In this document: positions 42,313 through 50,823 of the stretch, piece by piece
How positions within the stretch are numbered: position 1 is the stretch's first letter
Layout of the letters: every line of letters starts with the position of its first letter
Assembly: GCA_964511665.1 (NCBI GenBank)
Contig: CAZEHA010000002.1
Location: 84,300-148,299, forward strand
DNA length: 64,000 bases
Origin: JAGOEF01 sp964511665
Lineage (GTDB): Bacteria > Bacteroidota > Bacteroidia > Bacteroidales > ML635J-15
Reading direction: 5' to 3'
Translations under genes and position numbers: made by a program
The notes under the pieces: generated by a model
Seen by the model: the letters and a program-made list of their open reading frames with translations, nothing else
Database searches by the model: none
Told to the model about the DNA's origin: nothing

Positions 42313-43485
42313 TTATTTTCGAACCTCTTTAATTGCCTGGGCTATCGCACAGCTTAATTCGTCGAACAAAATGCTTTCGTCGCGATTGCCTTCAAAGTTT
42401 TTAAATTTCCCTTGTTTTTTATAATATTCGGCAACACCCGCAGTTCTTTGCTCAAAAACTTCGAGCCTATGGATGATGATGTCGGTATCGCGATCGTAGA
42501 TACGAGCATTGGGTGTTTTAGAACGGGCAACCAGTCTTTTCATCGACTGCAAGGCACTTGTTTTAATCTCAAGTACTGCCGATACGCTACTATCGAGCCG
42601 CTTCAGCAGGCCGTCGAGTATATAGGCCTGAACTAAAGTACTAGGAAAACCTTTAAAAATAAAACCTTTAGCCTCCGGAAACTTTTGGATTTTTCGTTCA
42701 ATTAATCTGATTGCAATATCATCGGGTACAATATCGCCATTGTCGAGAAAAGGTTGTGCTATCTTGCCCCATTCGGTTTGTTGCTCTATTTCGTGCCGAA
42801 TCATTTCGCCTGTAGACACATATACAAGCTTGAATTTTTTAGCCAGTTTTTTAGCCTGCGTGCCCTTACCTGAACCCGGAGGGCCAAACAACACAATATT
42901 TATCCAGGTTTGCGACAGCACTTTCTCGATAGTTTCTATAAGAACATTATTCACTTCGTCAACACTTCCAATACCGCTTACCGGAAAATACTTAGCCTGT
43001 TCCCTGTAAAAATCGATAACAGGAATGGTTTTTTCGTCGTATTCATGTAAACGCTTCTCGATAACCTCGAGGGTGTCATCGCTACGCTTTTCGCTTTCGT
43101 AACGCTTAAGCATACGCTGAAGTAATATTTCTCGCGGCACTTCGAGCGACAGCAAACAATTCAGTTTGGTGTTCATTTTAAGCAATAGTCCTTCGAGAAT
43201 ATATGCTTGGGCATATGTACGAGGGAAACCATCGAAAAGAATACCGTTTGAATCGGGATTCATTTCGATAGATGCTTCTATAATTTGAACTATAATTTCA
43301 TCATCAACCAGACCTCCCTTTTCGATAACCGATTTGGCTTCGAGCCCCAGTTTAGTTTTATCGGCAATTTCTTTACGTAAAATATCACCGGTAGATATAT
43401 ATGTAAGTTTGTATTTTTCGGCAAGCAATCGTGCCTGTGTTCCTTTTCCCGCTCCGGGGGGTCCAAATAAAGCAATATTAAGCAT
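42313..43485 (-). CDS. adk: Tandem-fused adenylate kinase with a degenerate second domain
   Basis: A 390-residue protein made of two adenylate kinase domains (1 to about 190, and about 194-390). The first looks fully active: P-loop GPPGAGKGT at 8-16, STGDILR at 31-37, FDGFPRT at 84-90, LID arginines 124, 128, 134 and 145. The second keeps its P-loop (201-209, Lys 207) and STGEMIR, but FDGFPRT reads FKGFPST at 277-283, losing the AMP-binding Arg and the Asp; R-D-D of the LID reads RDTD. Normal Adk is about 190-215 residues. It follows hpt by 13 bases. Confidence 0.93.
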   Translation of the reverse strand: MLNIALFGPPGAGKGTQARLLAEKYKLTYISTGDILRKEIADKTKLGLEAKSVIEKGGLVDDEIIVQIIEASIEMNPDSNGILFDGFPRTYAQAYILEGLLLKMNTKLNCLLSLEVPREILLQRMLKRYESEKRSDDTLEVIEKRLHEYDEKTIPVIDFYREQAKYFPVSGIGSVDEVNNVLIETIEKVLSQTWINIVLFGPPGSGKGTQAKKLAKKFKLVYVSTGEMIRHEIEQQTEWGKIAQPFLDNGDIVPDDIAIRLIERKIQKFPEAKGFIFKGFPSTLVQAYILDGLLKRLDSSVSAVLEIKTSALQSMKRLVARSKTPNARIYDRDTDIIIHRLEVFEQRTAGVAEYYKKQGKFKNFEGNRDESILFDELSCAIAQAIKEVRK

Positions 43486-43498
43486 TATAAATGTTTAT

Positions 43499-44050
43499 TT
43501 ATTCAACAATCTGATACAGGTGCTTCAGGTTGCGCCCCAAGCCATTATAGTCGAGGCCAAAACCAACAACAAATTTATCGGGAATTTCGATGGCAACGTA
43601 ATCAATAGGAATGTCTTTGGAATAGGCATCGGGTTTCAATAACAAAGTTGCCACTTTTATTTGTTTGGGATTGCGTTTTCTCAGATCGTGAACCAGTTTT
43701 TCGATGGTAATACCGGTATCAACAATATCCTCAACTATAAGCACTGTTTTATTTTCGACATTTTCGGTTAATCCCATGATTTCTTTAATAGAGCCGGATG
43801 AGCACACACCTTCGTAAGACGATAAGCGAATAAAAGACAAGTTGCATGGCATTTCGAAATGGCGGAACAACTCACCGGCAAACATAAACGAGCCATTCAG
43901 TACACACAGAGCCACTATATCTTCTTGGCCCAGCTCGGCTTGCATTTTTTCGGCAAGAATTTCTATCGACCGGCATATCTGGCTATTATCGATAAAAACG
44001 ACAAATTCTTTATCGTATAATTTAACTACATTTTTATTTTGCGTCTGCAT
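43499..44050 (-). CDS. hpt: Hypoxanthine phosphoribosyltransferase
   Basis: A 183-residue purine-salvage enzyme making IMP/GMP from bases and PRPP. The PRPP motif VLIVEDIVDTGITIEKL is near residue 102 and the VALCVLNGSFMFAGEL segment near 45. ATG 44050 gives a standard start (an in-frame ATG at 44113 would add 21 residues and overlap purE). It is divergent from purE and precedes the tandem adenylate kinase. Bacteroidales commonly have hpt-adk-obgE; obgE is not here. Confidence 0.95.
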   Translation of the reverse strand: MQTQNKNVVKLYDKEFVVFIDNSQICRSIEILAEKMQAELGQEDIVALCVLNGSFMFAGELFRHFEMPCNLSFIRLSSYEGVCSSGSIKEIMGLTENVENKTVLIVEDIVDTGITIEKLVHDLRKRNPKQIKVATLLLKPDAYSKDIPIDYVAIEIPDKFVVGFGLDYNGLGRNLKHLYQIVE

Positions 44051-44073
44051 AAATGTGTTATTTTTAGGCCTGA

Positions 44074-44081
44074 CAAATATA
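44074..44081 (-). promoter_or_regulatory. hpt: -7 element of hpt-adk
   Basis: On the minus strand TATATTTG, an exact TAnnTTTG, 23 bases before the hpt ATG at 44050. It lies in the 53-base divergent region shared with purE. Confidence 0.65.
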
Positions 44082-44103
44082 AGCATAACTTTTAATTTAA
44101 CAT

Positions 44104-44610
44104 ATGAGACCACTAGTTAGTATTATCATGGGAAGCACCTCCGACTGGGGTGTAATGCAGAAGGCTGCAGTGTTGCTAAACGATTTTAAAATCCCCTTCG
44201 AGGTAAATGCACTGTCGGCACACCGCACACCCGAAGAGGTTGAAAAGCATGTTCGCACTGCCGGCCAACGGGGAATTAAAGTGTTTATTGCCGGAGCCGG
44301 TATGGCAGCACACCTACCGGGTGTTGTTGCCGCATTTACAAGTCTTCCGGTGATTGGGGTGCCCATAAAAAGTTCGTTCGACGGACTAGACTCGTTACTC
44401 GCTATTGTTCAAATGCCTCCGGGAATTCCGGTAGCTACCGTAGCTGTTGATGGAGCCATGAATGCAGCTATTCTTGCTGTGCAAATGTTATCGCTTGCCG
44501 ACGACCAACTATATGACGAAATGAAAACCTATAAAGAAAACCTGAAGAAAAAAATTGTTGCAGCCAACGAAGAGTTGGCCGGTCATCATTTTGAATACAG
44601 AGTAAAATAA
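44104..44610 (+). CDS. purE: N5-carboxyaminoimidazole ribonucleotide mutase
   Basis: A 168-residue enzyme of purine synthesis converting N5-CAIR to CAIR. The signature IIMGSTSDWGVMQKAAVLL starts at residue 7, and ALSAHRTPEEVEKHV and GAGMAAHLPGVVAAFTSLPVIGVP follow. It is class I length. The stop shares one base with the next start, coupling it to a PorV/PorQ-like envelope gene, an unusual partner. Confidence 0.97.
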   Translation: MRPLVSIIMGSTSDWGVMQKAAVLLNDFKIPFEVNALSAHRTPEEVEKHVRTAGQRGIKVFIAGAGMAAHLPGVVAAFTSLPVIGVPIKSSFDGLDSLLAIVQMPPGIPVATVAVDGAMNAAILAVQMLSLADDQLYDEMKTYKENLKKKIVAANEELAGHHFEYRVK

Positions 44611-45425
44611 TGAGGAGAATATTATTGTTGGTTGTGCTTGCCCTGTGCAGCACTATGCTTTTTGCCGACGGCGACCATTCGGTTGCAGGAGCTCGCTTTG
44701 CCGGCATGGCAGGTAGCAGTGCGGTGTTTCACGACACATGGTCGGTTTTTGGTAATCAGGCAGGTCTTGCCGGTTTACATACAACATCGCTTGGCATCTC
44801 CTACGAGAATCGCTTTCTGATGAAAGAAACGGGATATGGAGCATTCGCATTTCAAACACCCGTGGCATTCGGAAATTTAGGCATAGGCTACAGTCACTTC
44901 GGATACAGCGAATACAACGAGAACAAATTTGCCCTTGCCTGGGCTCAACAGCTTTTTAAACGAATAGCAATGGGCGTGCAAGCCGACTATTTCATGATAC
45001 ACCAGCCGGGTTTATACGGGAATCTTCATGCCTTCTCGTTTGAAATTGGAATTATGGTTCAAGCCAGCGAACGACTCCGATTCGGGGCTCATGTATCTAA
45101 CCCCTGGCCTATTCAAATTATTGGGGTACAGGGACAATATCTACCGGCAGTGTTAAAAGCAGGCATGGGCTATAGCTTCAATAAAAACCTGATTGTTACG
45201 GTTGAAGCCGAAAAAAACCTACATCTCGAAAAACCCGTTTTCAGGGCTGGAGTTGAATATCAATCGGACAGGCACTATTCGCTGCGATTGGGTATTGCCA
45301 ACCAACCGGTTCTGTTTGCAGTTGGGTTTGGATACAAATTCAATGCTTTTCACATCGACATGGGCTATGGCTATCATCAGGTACTGGGGTCGAGTCCTGT
45401 TATAACGCTCAATTATGTGTTTTAA
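44610..45425 (+). CDS. PorV/PorQ-like outer-membrane protein
   Basis: A 271-residue protein with a signal peptide (MRRILLLVVLALCSTMLFA) and a FadL-like barrel. The segment GARFAGMAGSSAVFHDTWSVFGNQAGLAG is the opening shared by PorV, PorQ and related T9SS/OmpP1-FadL proteins. The barrel ends in VITLNYVF. Whether it acts in T9SS sorting or lipid transport is unclear. Its start shares a base with the purE stop and its end overlaps the next gene by 11 bases. Confidence 0.75.
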   Translation: MRRILLLVVLALCSTMLFADGDHSVAGARFAGMAGSSAVFHDTWSVFGNQAGLAGLHTTSLGISYENRFLMKETGYGAFAFQTPVAFGNLGIGYSHFGYSEYNENKFALAWAQQLFKRIAMGVQADYFMIHQPGLYGNLHAFSFEIGIMVQASERLRFGAHVSNPWPIQIIGVQGQYLPAVLKAGMGYSFNKNLIVTVEAEKNLHLEKPVFRAGVEYQSDRHYSLRLGIANQPVLFAVGFGYKFNAFHIDMGYGYHQVLGSSPVITLNYVF

Positions 45426-47505
45426 GAGCCTGACAACGGCATTTTTGTTGATTGGCTTTGTAATATTTTCAAAGCCACTAATTGCTCAGGAATCTGAAAT
45501 ACAAGCTTTCTCCGATATTGTAGAACAAATAGCCGAAAACAGCGATGAGGAACTTGATTACACCAGTCTCTACGAAACATTAATTCAGTATTACAACGAC
45601 CCTATCGACCTGAACCTGACCAATGCCGAACAACTTGACCGTTTGATGTTTCTAACATTTTTTCAGGCGAGAAGCATTATAAAGTATCGCGACAAATTCA
45701 ATGGTTTCAAATCGATTTACGAACTTCAGTTTGTTGATGGCATCGACCAGCAAACTCTTAAATTCCTGTTGAATTTTGTAACTGTAATGTCAAATCTGCC
45801 ATCGCAACCTGCCGATCTGAAGCGATGGGTAAAACATGGAAAGCATGTTGTATTTGTTCGCACACAGTTCACGGTGCAACCAAAAGCAGGCTATCAGGAA
45901 GTACCCGATAGTATTTTGCTGATGAATCCCGACAAAAACCGGTATCTGGGCAGCCCATATAAATTATACACCCGTTACCGATATAACTATAAGGACAAAT
46001 TGTACTGGGGTATTACGGCCGAAAAAGATGCCGGGGAAGAATTTTTCAGAGGCAGTCAACCCTACGGGTTCGATTATTACTCGGCACACCTTCAGGTAAA
46101 CCAGCTGGGGCCGTTAAAAACAGCTATACTCGGCGATTACCAGGTAGAGTTTGGTCAGGGCCTAACCCTGTGGTCGGGAATGAGTTTTGGGAAAAGCACC
46201 AATCCAATAAACATTATAAAAAAAGGAAGGGGCATAGCAAGATATGGTTCCACCAACGAGAGCGACTTTCTGAGAGGACAGGCTGCAAGTTTCTCGCTAG
46301 GAAAATTTACGATTACCGAGTTTGTTTCGCACAAATCGCTCGATGCCCGCATGGAGTCAGACAGTAGTTACGAGGAAGATGAAGAATATGTAACCAATTT
46401 CCTTAACACTGGTTATCACAGAACTCCTTCGGAGATTTCGGTTAAAAACAATGTAAAACAAACTATATATGGTGGGCACATAGCCTACAAAGGCGAATGG
46501 CTGCTACTAGGAATAACAACTGCTGCAATGCATCTTTCGAAACCCTTGACGCACAGCGGAGCATTGTACAATATGTTTGAGTTTGCAGGCACCAACATGA
46601 TGAATATGGGCATACACTATACGGCCTACAAGGGAAATTTTAGTTTTTTTGGAGAGAGCTCAATGAGCAATAATCTGGGATATGCCAGTTTGAATGCTGT
46701 AAATTTCACTCCTGCTCCTGAGGTAAATCTGAGTATATTACACCGATATTTCGGTAACGATTACCAAAGCATTTATGCTGCACCTTTTTCCGAAAGCAAT
46801 AAAGCTTTCAACGAGTCGGGTCTTTATGTAGGCGCAGTAATTTATCCTATGAAACGAGTACGACTCGATTTGTATGCCGATATGTGGAAATACCCCTGGT
46901 TAAAATATGGTGTGAGTGCCCCGTCGATGGGCAGAGAATATTTTGCACAACTCAACTATTCGCCCACGCGCTATGTAGATATGTTTGCCCGGATTAAATA
47001 TGAAACCAAGCAGCGAAACAACAGTGCAACAGAATTTGGAGTTCACGATCTTAGCTCTTATTCGACACGAAAAATCAGATATCATATCTCGATGAACCCG
47101 GGAAGTGGATTTAGCCTGAAAACCCGTCTCGAGTGGGTACACTACCGGTTTGATGATGGAGATGCCGAAGAAGGTTTTCTGATATATCAGGATGTAGCCT
47201 ATCGATTTTACCGCATACCGTTGCAACTTACTGCGCGCATTGGCATTCACAATACCGACACCTACAACGCCCGTTTATATGCCTGGGAACCTGATGTATT
47301 GTATGCGTTTTCGGTGCCGGCATACTACGACAAGGGAACCAGATTGATATTTCTCGTGAAATATTCAATAAGCGATAATCTTGATTTTTGGTTTCGCATA
47401 GCCAATTCATTTTATTACAATAAAACAACAATCAGTTCGGGGCTTGACGAAATTTCGGGGAAAAACAAAACTGACATTAATATACAGTTACGATATAACT
47501 TTTAA
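45415..47505 (+). CDS. HhH-domain outer-membrane beta-barrel protein
   Basis: A 696-residue protein. Signal peptide (about 1-24), then a region with helix-hairpin-helix-like repeats (about 55-115: LNLTNAEQLDRLMFLTFFQARSI and YELQFVDGIDQQTLKFLL), then a large beta-barrel ending IQLRYNF. In Bacteroidetes such HhH outer-membrane proteins are widespread but uncharacterised. It begins inside the 3' end of the PorV/PorQ-like gene, so the two are likely translated together. Confidence 0.78.
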   Translation: MCFKSLTTAFLLIGFVIFSKPLIAQESEIQAFSDIVEQIAENSDEELDYTSLYETLIQYYNDPIDLNLTNAEQLDRLMFLTFFQARSIIKYRDKFNGFKSIYELQFVDGIDQQTLKFLLNFVTVMSNLPSQPADLKRWVKHGKHVVFVRTQFTVQPKAGYQEVPDSILLMNPDKNRYLGSPYKLYTRYRYNYKDKLYWGITAEKDAGEEFFRGSQPYGFDYYSAHLQVNQLGPLKTAILGDYQVEFGQGLTLWSGMSFGKSTNPINIIKKGRGIARYGSTNESDFLRGQAASFSLGKFTITEFVSHKSLDARMESDSSYEEDEEYVTNFLNTGYHRTPSEISVKNNVKQTIYGGHIAYKGEWLLLGITTAAMHLSKPLTHSGALYNMFEFAGTNMMNMGIHYTAYKGNFSFFGESSMSNNLGYASLNAVNFTPAPEVNLSILHRYFGNDYQSIYAAPFSESNKAFNESGLYVGAVIYPMKRVRLDLYADMWKYPWLKYGVSAPSMGREYFAQLNYSPTRYVDMFARIKYETKQRNNSATEFGVHDLSSYSTRKIRYHISMNPGSGFSLKTRLEWVHYRFDDGDAEEGFLIYQDVAYRFYRIPLQLTARIGIHNTDTYNARLYAWEPDVLYAFSVPAYYDKGTRLIFLVKYSISDNLDFWFRIANSFYYNKTTISSGLDEISGKNKTDINIQLRYNF

Positions 47506-47507
47506 GC

Positions 47508-47987
47508 ATGATTCTTCAAACGGCATTACAACACGAGAAATATCTTCGCGAAAATCTGATTGATCCTCCGCGAAAGATGCTCGACTGTGGTTTCGATTTA
47601 CAAGCCGTGTTGCTAATGGCTCAAAGTTTCGAAATTTATGGGGCCTATTTCGACAATAAACCATTCAGGGCAAGCGGACAGTCGCTAAAACGCTTCAATT
47701 TGGCGATAAAGAATCTTTTCAACTACAAATATCATCTCAGCAATCGCAACAACATGTTATACACCCAAATGCGGGCCATGTTCATACATAGTTTATTACC
47801 CGGAGAAGGCTTACTGATAAAACAAGTCGGAACAGTTGCTGAACATTTGCAAATCAGTAATGGAATTATAACTATAATCCCTGCCGTTCTGCACGAAGAC
47901 GTGAAAGAGGCAGGGATTAATTTAATCGAAAGACTGAATACAGGGACAATAATTCCCAAGAGAATATCGACCAGTTGGTTTAGTTAA
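47508..47987 (+). CDS. Hypothetical protein
   Basis: A 159-residue protein without signal peptide or obvious membrane segment. It is mostly helical (KMLDCGFDLQAVLLMAQSFEIYG, MLYTQMRAMFIHSLLPGEGLL) with a short beta part (NGIITIIPAVLHEDVKE). I recognise no family. It begins 2 bases after the HhH barrel gene, suggesting co-expression, and its last 8 bases overlap the convergent universal stress gene. Confidence 0.65.
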   Translation: MILQTALQHEKYLRENLIDPPRKMLDCGFDLQAVLLMAQSFEIYGAYFDNKPFRASGQSLKRFNLAIKNLFNYKYHLSNRNNMLYTQMRAMFIHSLLPGEGLLIKQVGTVAEHLQISNGIITIIPAVLHEDVKEAGINLIERLNTGTIIPKRISTSWFS

Positions 47988-48777
47988 AACCTCCCAACTT
48001 TTCGATATCGGTTCTGATGTTAATGCACATCACAGGAATTTTCTTGTACATTTCTTTGTTTTCAGCCTTTTTCAGATTGGTAATGTAGTTCTTATATTTT
48101 TTTGTCATCATCAGTACCAAGTCGGCTTCTACTTCCTTGATGTAATCGTAGATAGCATCGGGATAGTTTGCACTGGTTTCTACTTTGCGCAATTCGTAAT
48201 CGATAAGTTCCTTCTGGAATATTCTGTCGGCAAAGAGTAAAGTGTTGTTCATGGTTTTCACCTGATAGGGCTCGGTAACATTGGGATACAGCACAAAAAC
48301 CTTACTTTCGAATAAGTTATTAATATAACGAACCCAATTGAAAGCCACACGGGTTTTTTTGTCGGCATCAAGGGGAACGCAAATACGGTCGTAATCGCCA
48401 TATATTGCAGAACTTTGAACTAAGATAAACGGGATTTTCACAAATTTCTTAACCACTTTCATGGCTTTACCCAACGATTTCACCCCATGAGTACCCATTA
48501 CGCCCAAATATGCATTCTTTTCGAGGCCAAAGTTATAAATGGCTTTATACAGGTTACCCGTTACCACTTCAACTTTTACTGTAATGTCTTTCCCTTCCAT
48601 AAATTGATTGGCAATACCCTGAAGTTGCTCACGCAATTCATCGACCTGCGATTTCTTCGAAGCAACATGAACCAAATAGATGGTTTTCTTTGAGATTTTC
48701 CCAATTAAATATGCATGCTCAAGCGCATAGTTCGAAATTTCGGTAAAATCCCATGGTACGATAATGCATTTTTCCAT
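47980..48777 (-). CDS. Universal stress protein (UspA family)
   Basis: A 265-residue protein with a Usp alpha/beta domain at the N-terminus (CIIVPWDFTEISNYALEHAYLIG, then VMGTHGVKSLGKAMKVVKKF near 90). A second, degenerate Usp-like half occupies about 130-265 (DRICVPLDADKKTRVAFNWVR, then LVLMMTKKYKNYITNL). Tandem Usp proteins bind ATP or other ligands in some bacteria. It converges on, and overlaps by 8 bases with, a hypothetical gene. It is followed by an independent recJ unit upstream. Confidence 0.88.
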   Translation of the reverse strand: MEKCIIVPWDFTEISNYALEHAYLIGKISKKTIYLVHVASKKSQVDELREQLQGIANQFMEGKDITVKVEVVTGNLYKAIYNFGLEKNAYLGVMGTHGVKSLGKAMKVVKKFVKIPFILVQSSAIYGDYDRICVPLDADKKTRVAFNWVRYINNLFESKVFVLYPNVTEPYQVKTMNNTLLFADRIFQKELIDYELRKVETSANYPDAIYDYIKEVEADLVLMMTKKYKNYITNLKKAENKEMYKKIPVMCINIRTDIEKLGGFN

Positions 48778-48840
48778 ATAGTTAGTATTATAGGTTTTCT
48801 AAAAAACTAATAACGTAAAAAATTATAAAAGGTTGCGTTT

Positions 48841-50589
48841 TTATTCATTTATTTTGTAGTTGTTATAAACATTTTCATGCTGGTGTATATCTTTTATCAT
48901 TAATTGCAAGAATGTTCGCCCCATAAAATGATTTTCGAACACATGATAACAAACATTAAATGCCTGATAATCTGCTATTTTCGAATAAGAGTTTCCCAAA
49001 TTAAACCCAATACCTTCGATACACAAATTGGCACCTAACTCCTGCACCACTTTTACCTTAATATGTTCTCCGTTTTTACCCACCTTTTTCACGTCACCAT
49101 TATCGTACACATGCCGAGAAACAAACAGCGGCATCATGTTGTTTGGGCCGAAAGGTGCAAATTGTTTTAAAATGCGGTAAAACTTAGGCGTAATATCCTT
49201 CATTTTTAACTCAGCGTCGATAACAATTGTTGGAATAAGTTGCTCGGCAGTAATAGTTTTCGAAACATAATCCTCGAAACGCTGTTTGAATTCATCCAGG
49301 TTATCGGGACTTAAGCTGAGACCGGCCGCGTACATGTGCCCCCCAAAATTTTCGAGTATATCGCTACACGATTCAATAGCGGCATATAGGTTATATCCGG
49401 GTACCGACCTGGCCGAGCCAGTTATTGTTCCGTTCGACAAAGTAAGAACAACAGTGGGGCGATAGTAGGTTTCGATAAGTCTTGAAGCTACTATACCAAT
49501 CACACCTTTGTGCCAGTTATTGGAATACACAACAGTGGTGTTGCGCAGGTGGCTATGTTCATCGGCTGCCACCATGTGCAATGCTTCTTCGGTAATGCTT
49601 TGATCGAGCTCTTTGCGATTGGTATTAAAATTATTGATATCAAACCCTATTTTTTCGGCCAAATCATCGCGTTCCGACACCAGTAATTCTACGGCCATAC
49701 TGCCCGACTCCATTCTGCCTGCTGCATTAATACGCGGCCCAAGTTTAAACACAATATCGTGAACCTCAATGGTTTTGTCGTTAAGACCGGTAAGGTTAAT
49801 TATCGATTTAAGACCCTTGCAAGGATCAGTATTTAGTTTTTGCAGACCATAGTACGATAAAATCCGATTCTCTCCGGTAATGGGAACAATATCAGAACCT
49901 ATGCTTACTACCACCAAATCGAGATACTCATACAATTCATCAACATTGAGCTTGTTGTTGAGCACATAAGCCTGCATAAATTTAAAACCCACGCCACAAC
50001 CCGACAACTCTTTGTATGGGTAAGGACAGTCGGGGCGTTTCGGATCGAGAACCGCAACCACATCGGGCAAATGTTCTCCGGGGTTGTGATGATCGCAAAT
50101 TATCATATCTACACCCCGTTCTTTTGCATAGGCAGCTTTCTCGGTGGCTTTTATGCCACAATCGAGAGTTATTATCAGCTTGTAGCCCTCCTCCACGGCA
50201 TGATCGATGCCTTGAGTAGAAACACCATAACCTTCGCTATAGCGGTCGGGAACATAGAAACCAATGTTGTTGTGAAATCTCCTTAAATAACTGTAAACCA
50301 ACGCAACAGCAGTAGTGCCATCAACGTCATAATCACCGTAAACAAGAATTTTTTCTTTGTCGGTAATGGCTTTGTTAAGTCTATCAACCGCACTCTGCAT
50401 GTCTTTCATCAGAAAGGGGTCGTGAAGGTCGCTTAACTCCGGCCTGAAAAAAACCCGCGCCTGTTCGTAGGTTTCAATACCGCGCTGAACTAAAAGATTG
50501 GCAATAACAGAGTCAACGTTGAGTTCCTTGCTGAGTTTCTCTACCTTCTCGCCGGCCGCCTGTTCTTTTAAAACCCATCGTTTCTCCAT
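48841..50589 (-). CDS. recJ: Single-stranded-DNA-specific exonuclease RecJ
   Basis: A 582-residue 5'-3' ssDNA exonuclease. The DHH-superfamily motif GDYDVDGTTA is at 85-94 and DHH at 166-168 in IICDHHNPGEHLP. A DHHA1 domain follows (GGHMYAAGLSL near 420) and a C-terminal OB-like region. Metal-binding Asp and His residues are all present. It starts 3 bases from the left edge of the extended lysS reading frame and divergently from lysS. Confidence 0.95.
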   Translation of the reverse strand: MEKRWVLKEQAAGEKVEKLSKELNVDSVIANLLVQRGIETYEQARVFFRPELSDLHDPFLMKDMQSAVDRLNKAITDKEKILVYGDYDVDGTTAVALVYSYLRRFHNNIGFYVPDRYSEGYGVSTQGIDHAVEEGYKLIITLDCGIKATEKAAYAKERGVDMIICDHHNPGEHLPDVVAVLDPKRPDCPYPYKELSGCGVGFKFMQAYVLNNKLNVDELYEYLDLVVVSIGSDIVPITGENRILSYYGLQKLNTDPCKGLKSIINLTGLNDKTIEVHDIVFKLGPRINAAGRMESGSMAVELLVSERDDLAEKIGFDINNFNTNRKELDQSITEEALHMVAADEHSHLRNTTVVYSNNWHKGVIGIVASRLIETYYRPTVVLTLSNGTITGSARSVPGYNLYAAIESCSDILENFGGHMYAAGLSLSPDNLDEFKQRFEDYVSKTITAEQLIPTIVIDAELKMKDITPKFYRILKQFAPFGPNNMMPLFVSRHVYDNGDVKKVGKNGEHIKVKVVQELGANLCIEGIGFNLGNSYSKIADYQAFNVCYHVFENHFMGRTFLQLMIKDIHQHENVYNNYKINE

Positions 50590-50617
50590 TTCGTGATTGT
50601 CTTGTTTCTGATGTTTA

Positions 50618-50625
50618 CAAAAATA
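50618..50625 (-). promoter_or_regulatory. recJ: -7 element of recJ
   Basis: On the minus strand TATTTTTG matches TAnnTTTG, 28 bases before the recJ ATG. Upstream element weak. Confidence 0.55.
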
Positions 50626-50794
50626 ATATTTTTTTTATGTTTCAGCCCATTTTTTTACATCGTCTTCTTTTCTAATTTGCTTAAACACGTCATTTTTTCG
50701 GCTACAGCGCAAAAAAAATGTGCACATTTTTTACAAAAAACAATTTTATCGCTCATACACTCAAAACTGAATAAGTTAAAACAAACAGAAACAT

Positions 50795-50802
50795 TATATT
50801 TG
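50795..50802 (+). promoter_or_regulatory. lysS: -7 element of lysS
   Basis: TATATTTG, exact consensus, 21 bases before the ATG at 50824. It confirms that the in-frame sequence from 50593 to 50823 is untranslated. Confidence 0.65.
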
Positions 50803-50823
50803 TGCCACAAAAACTTGATTACT

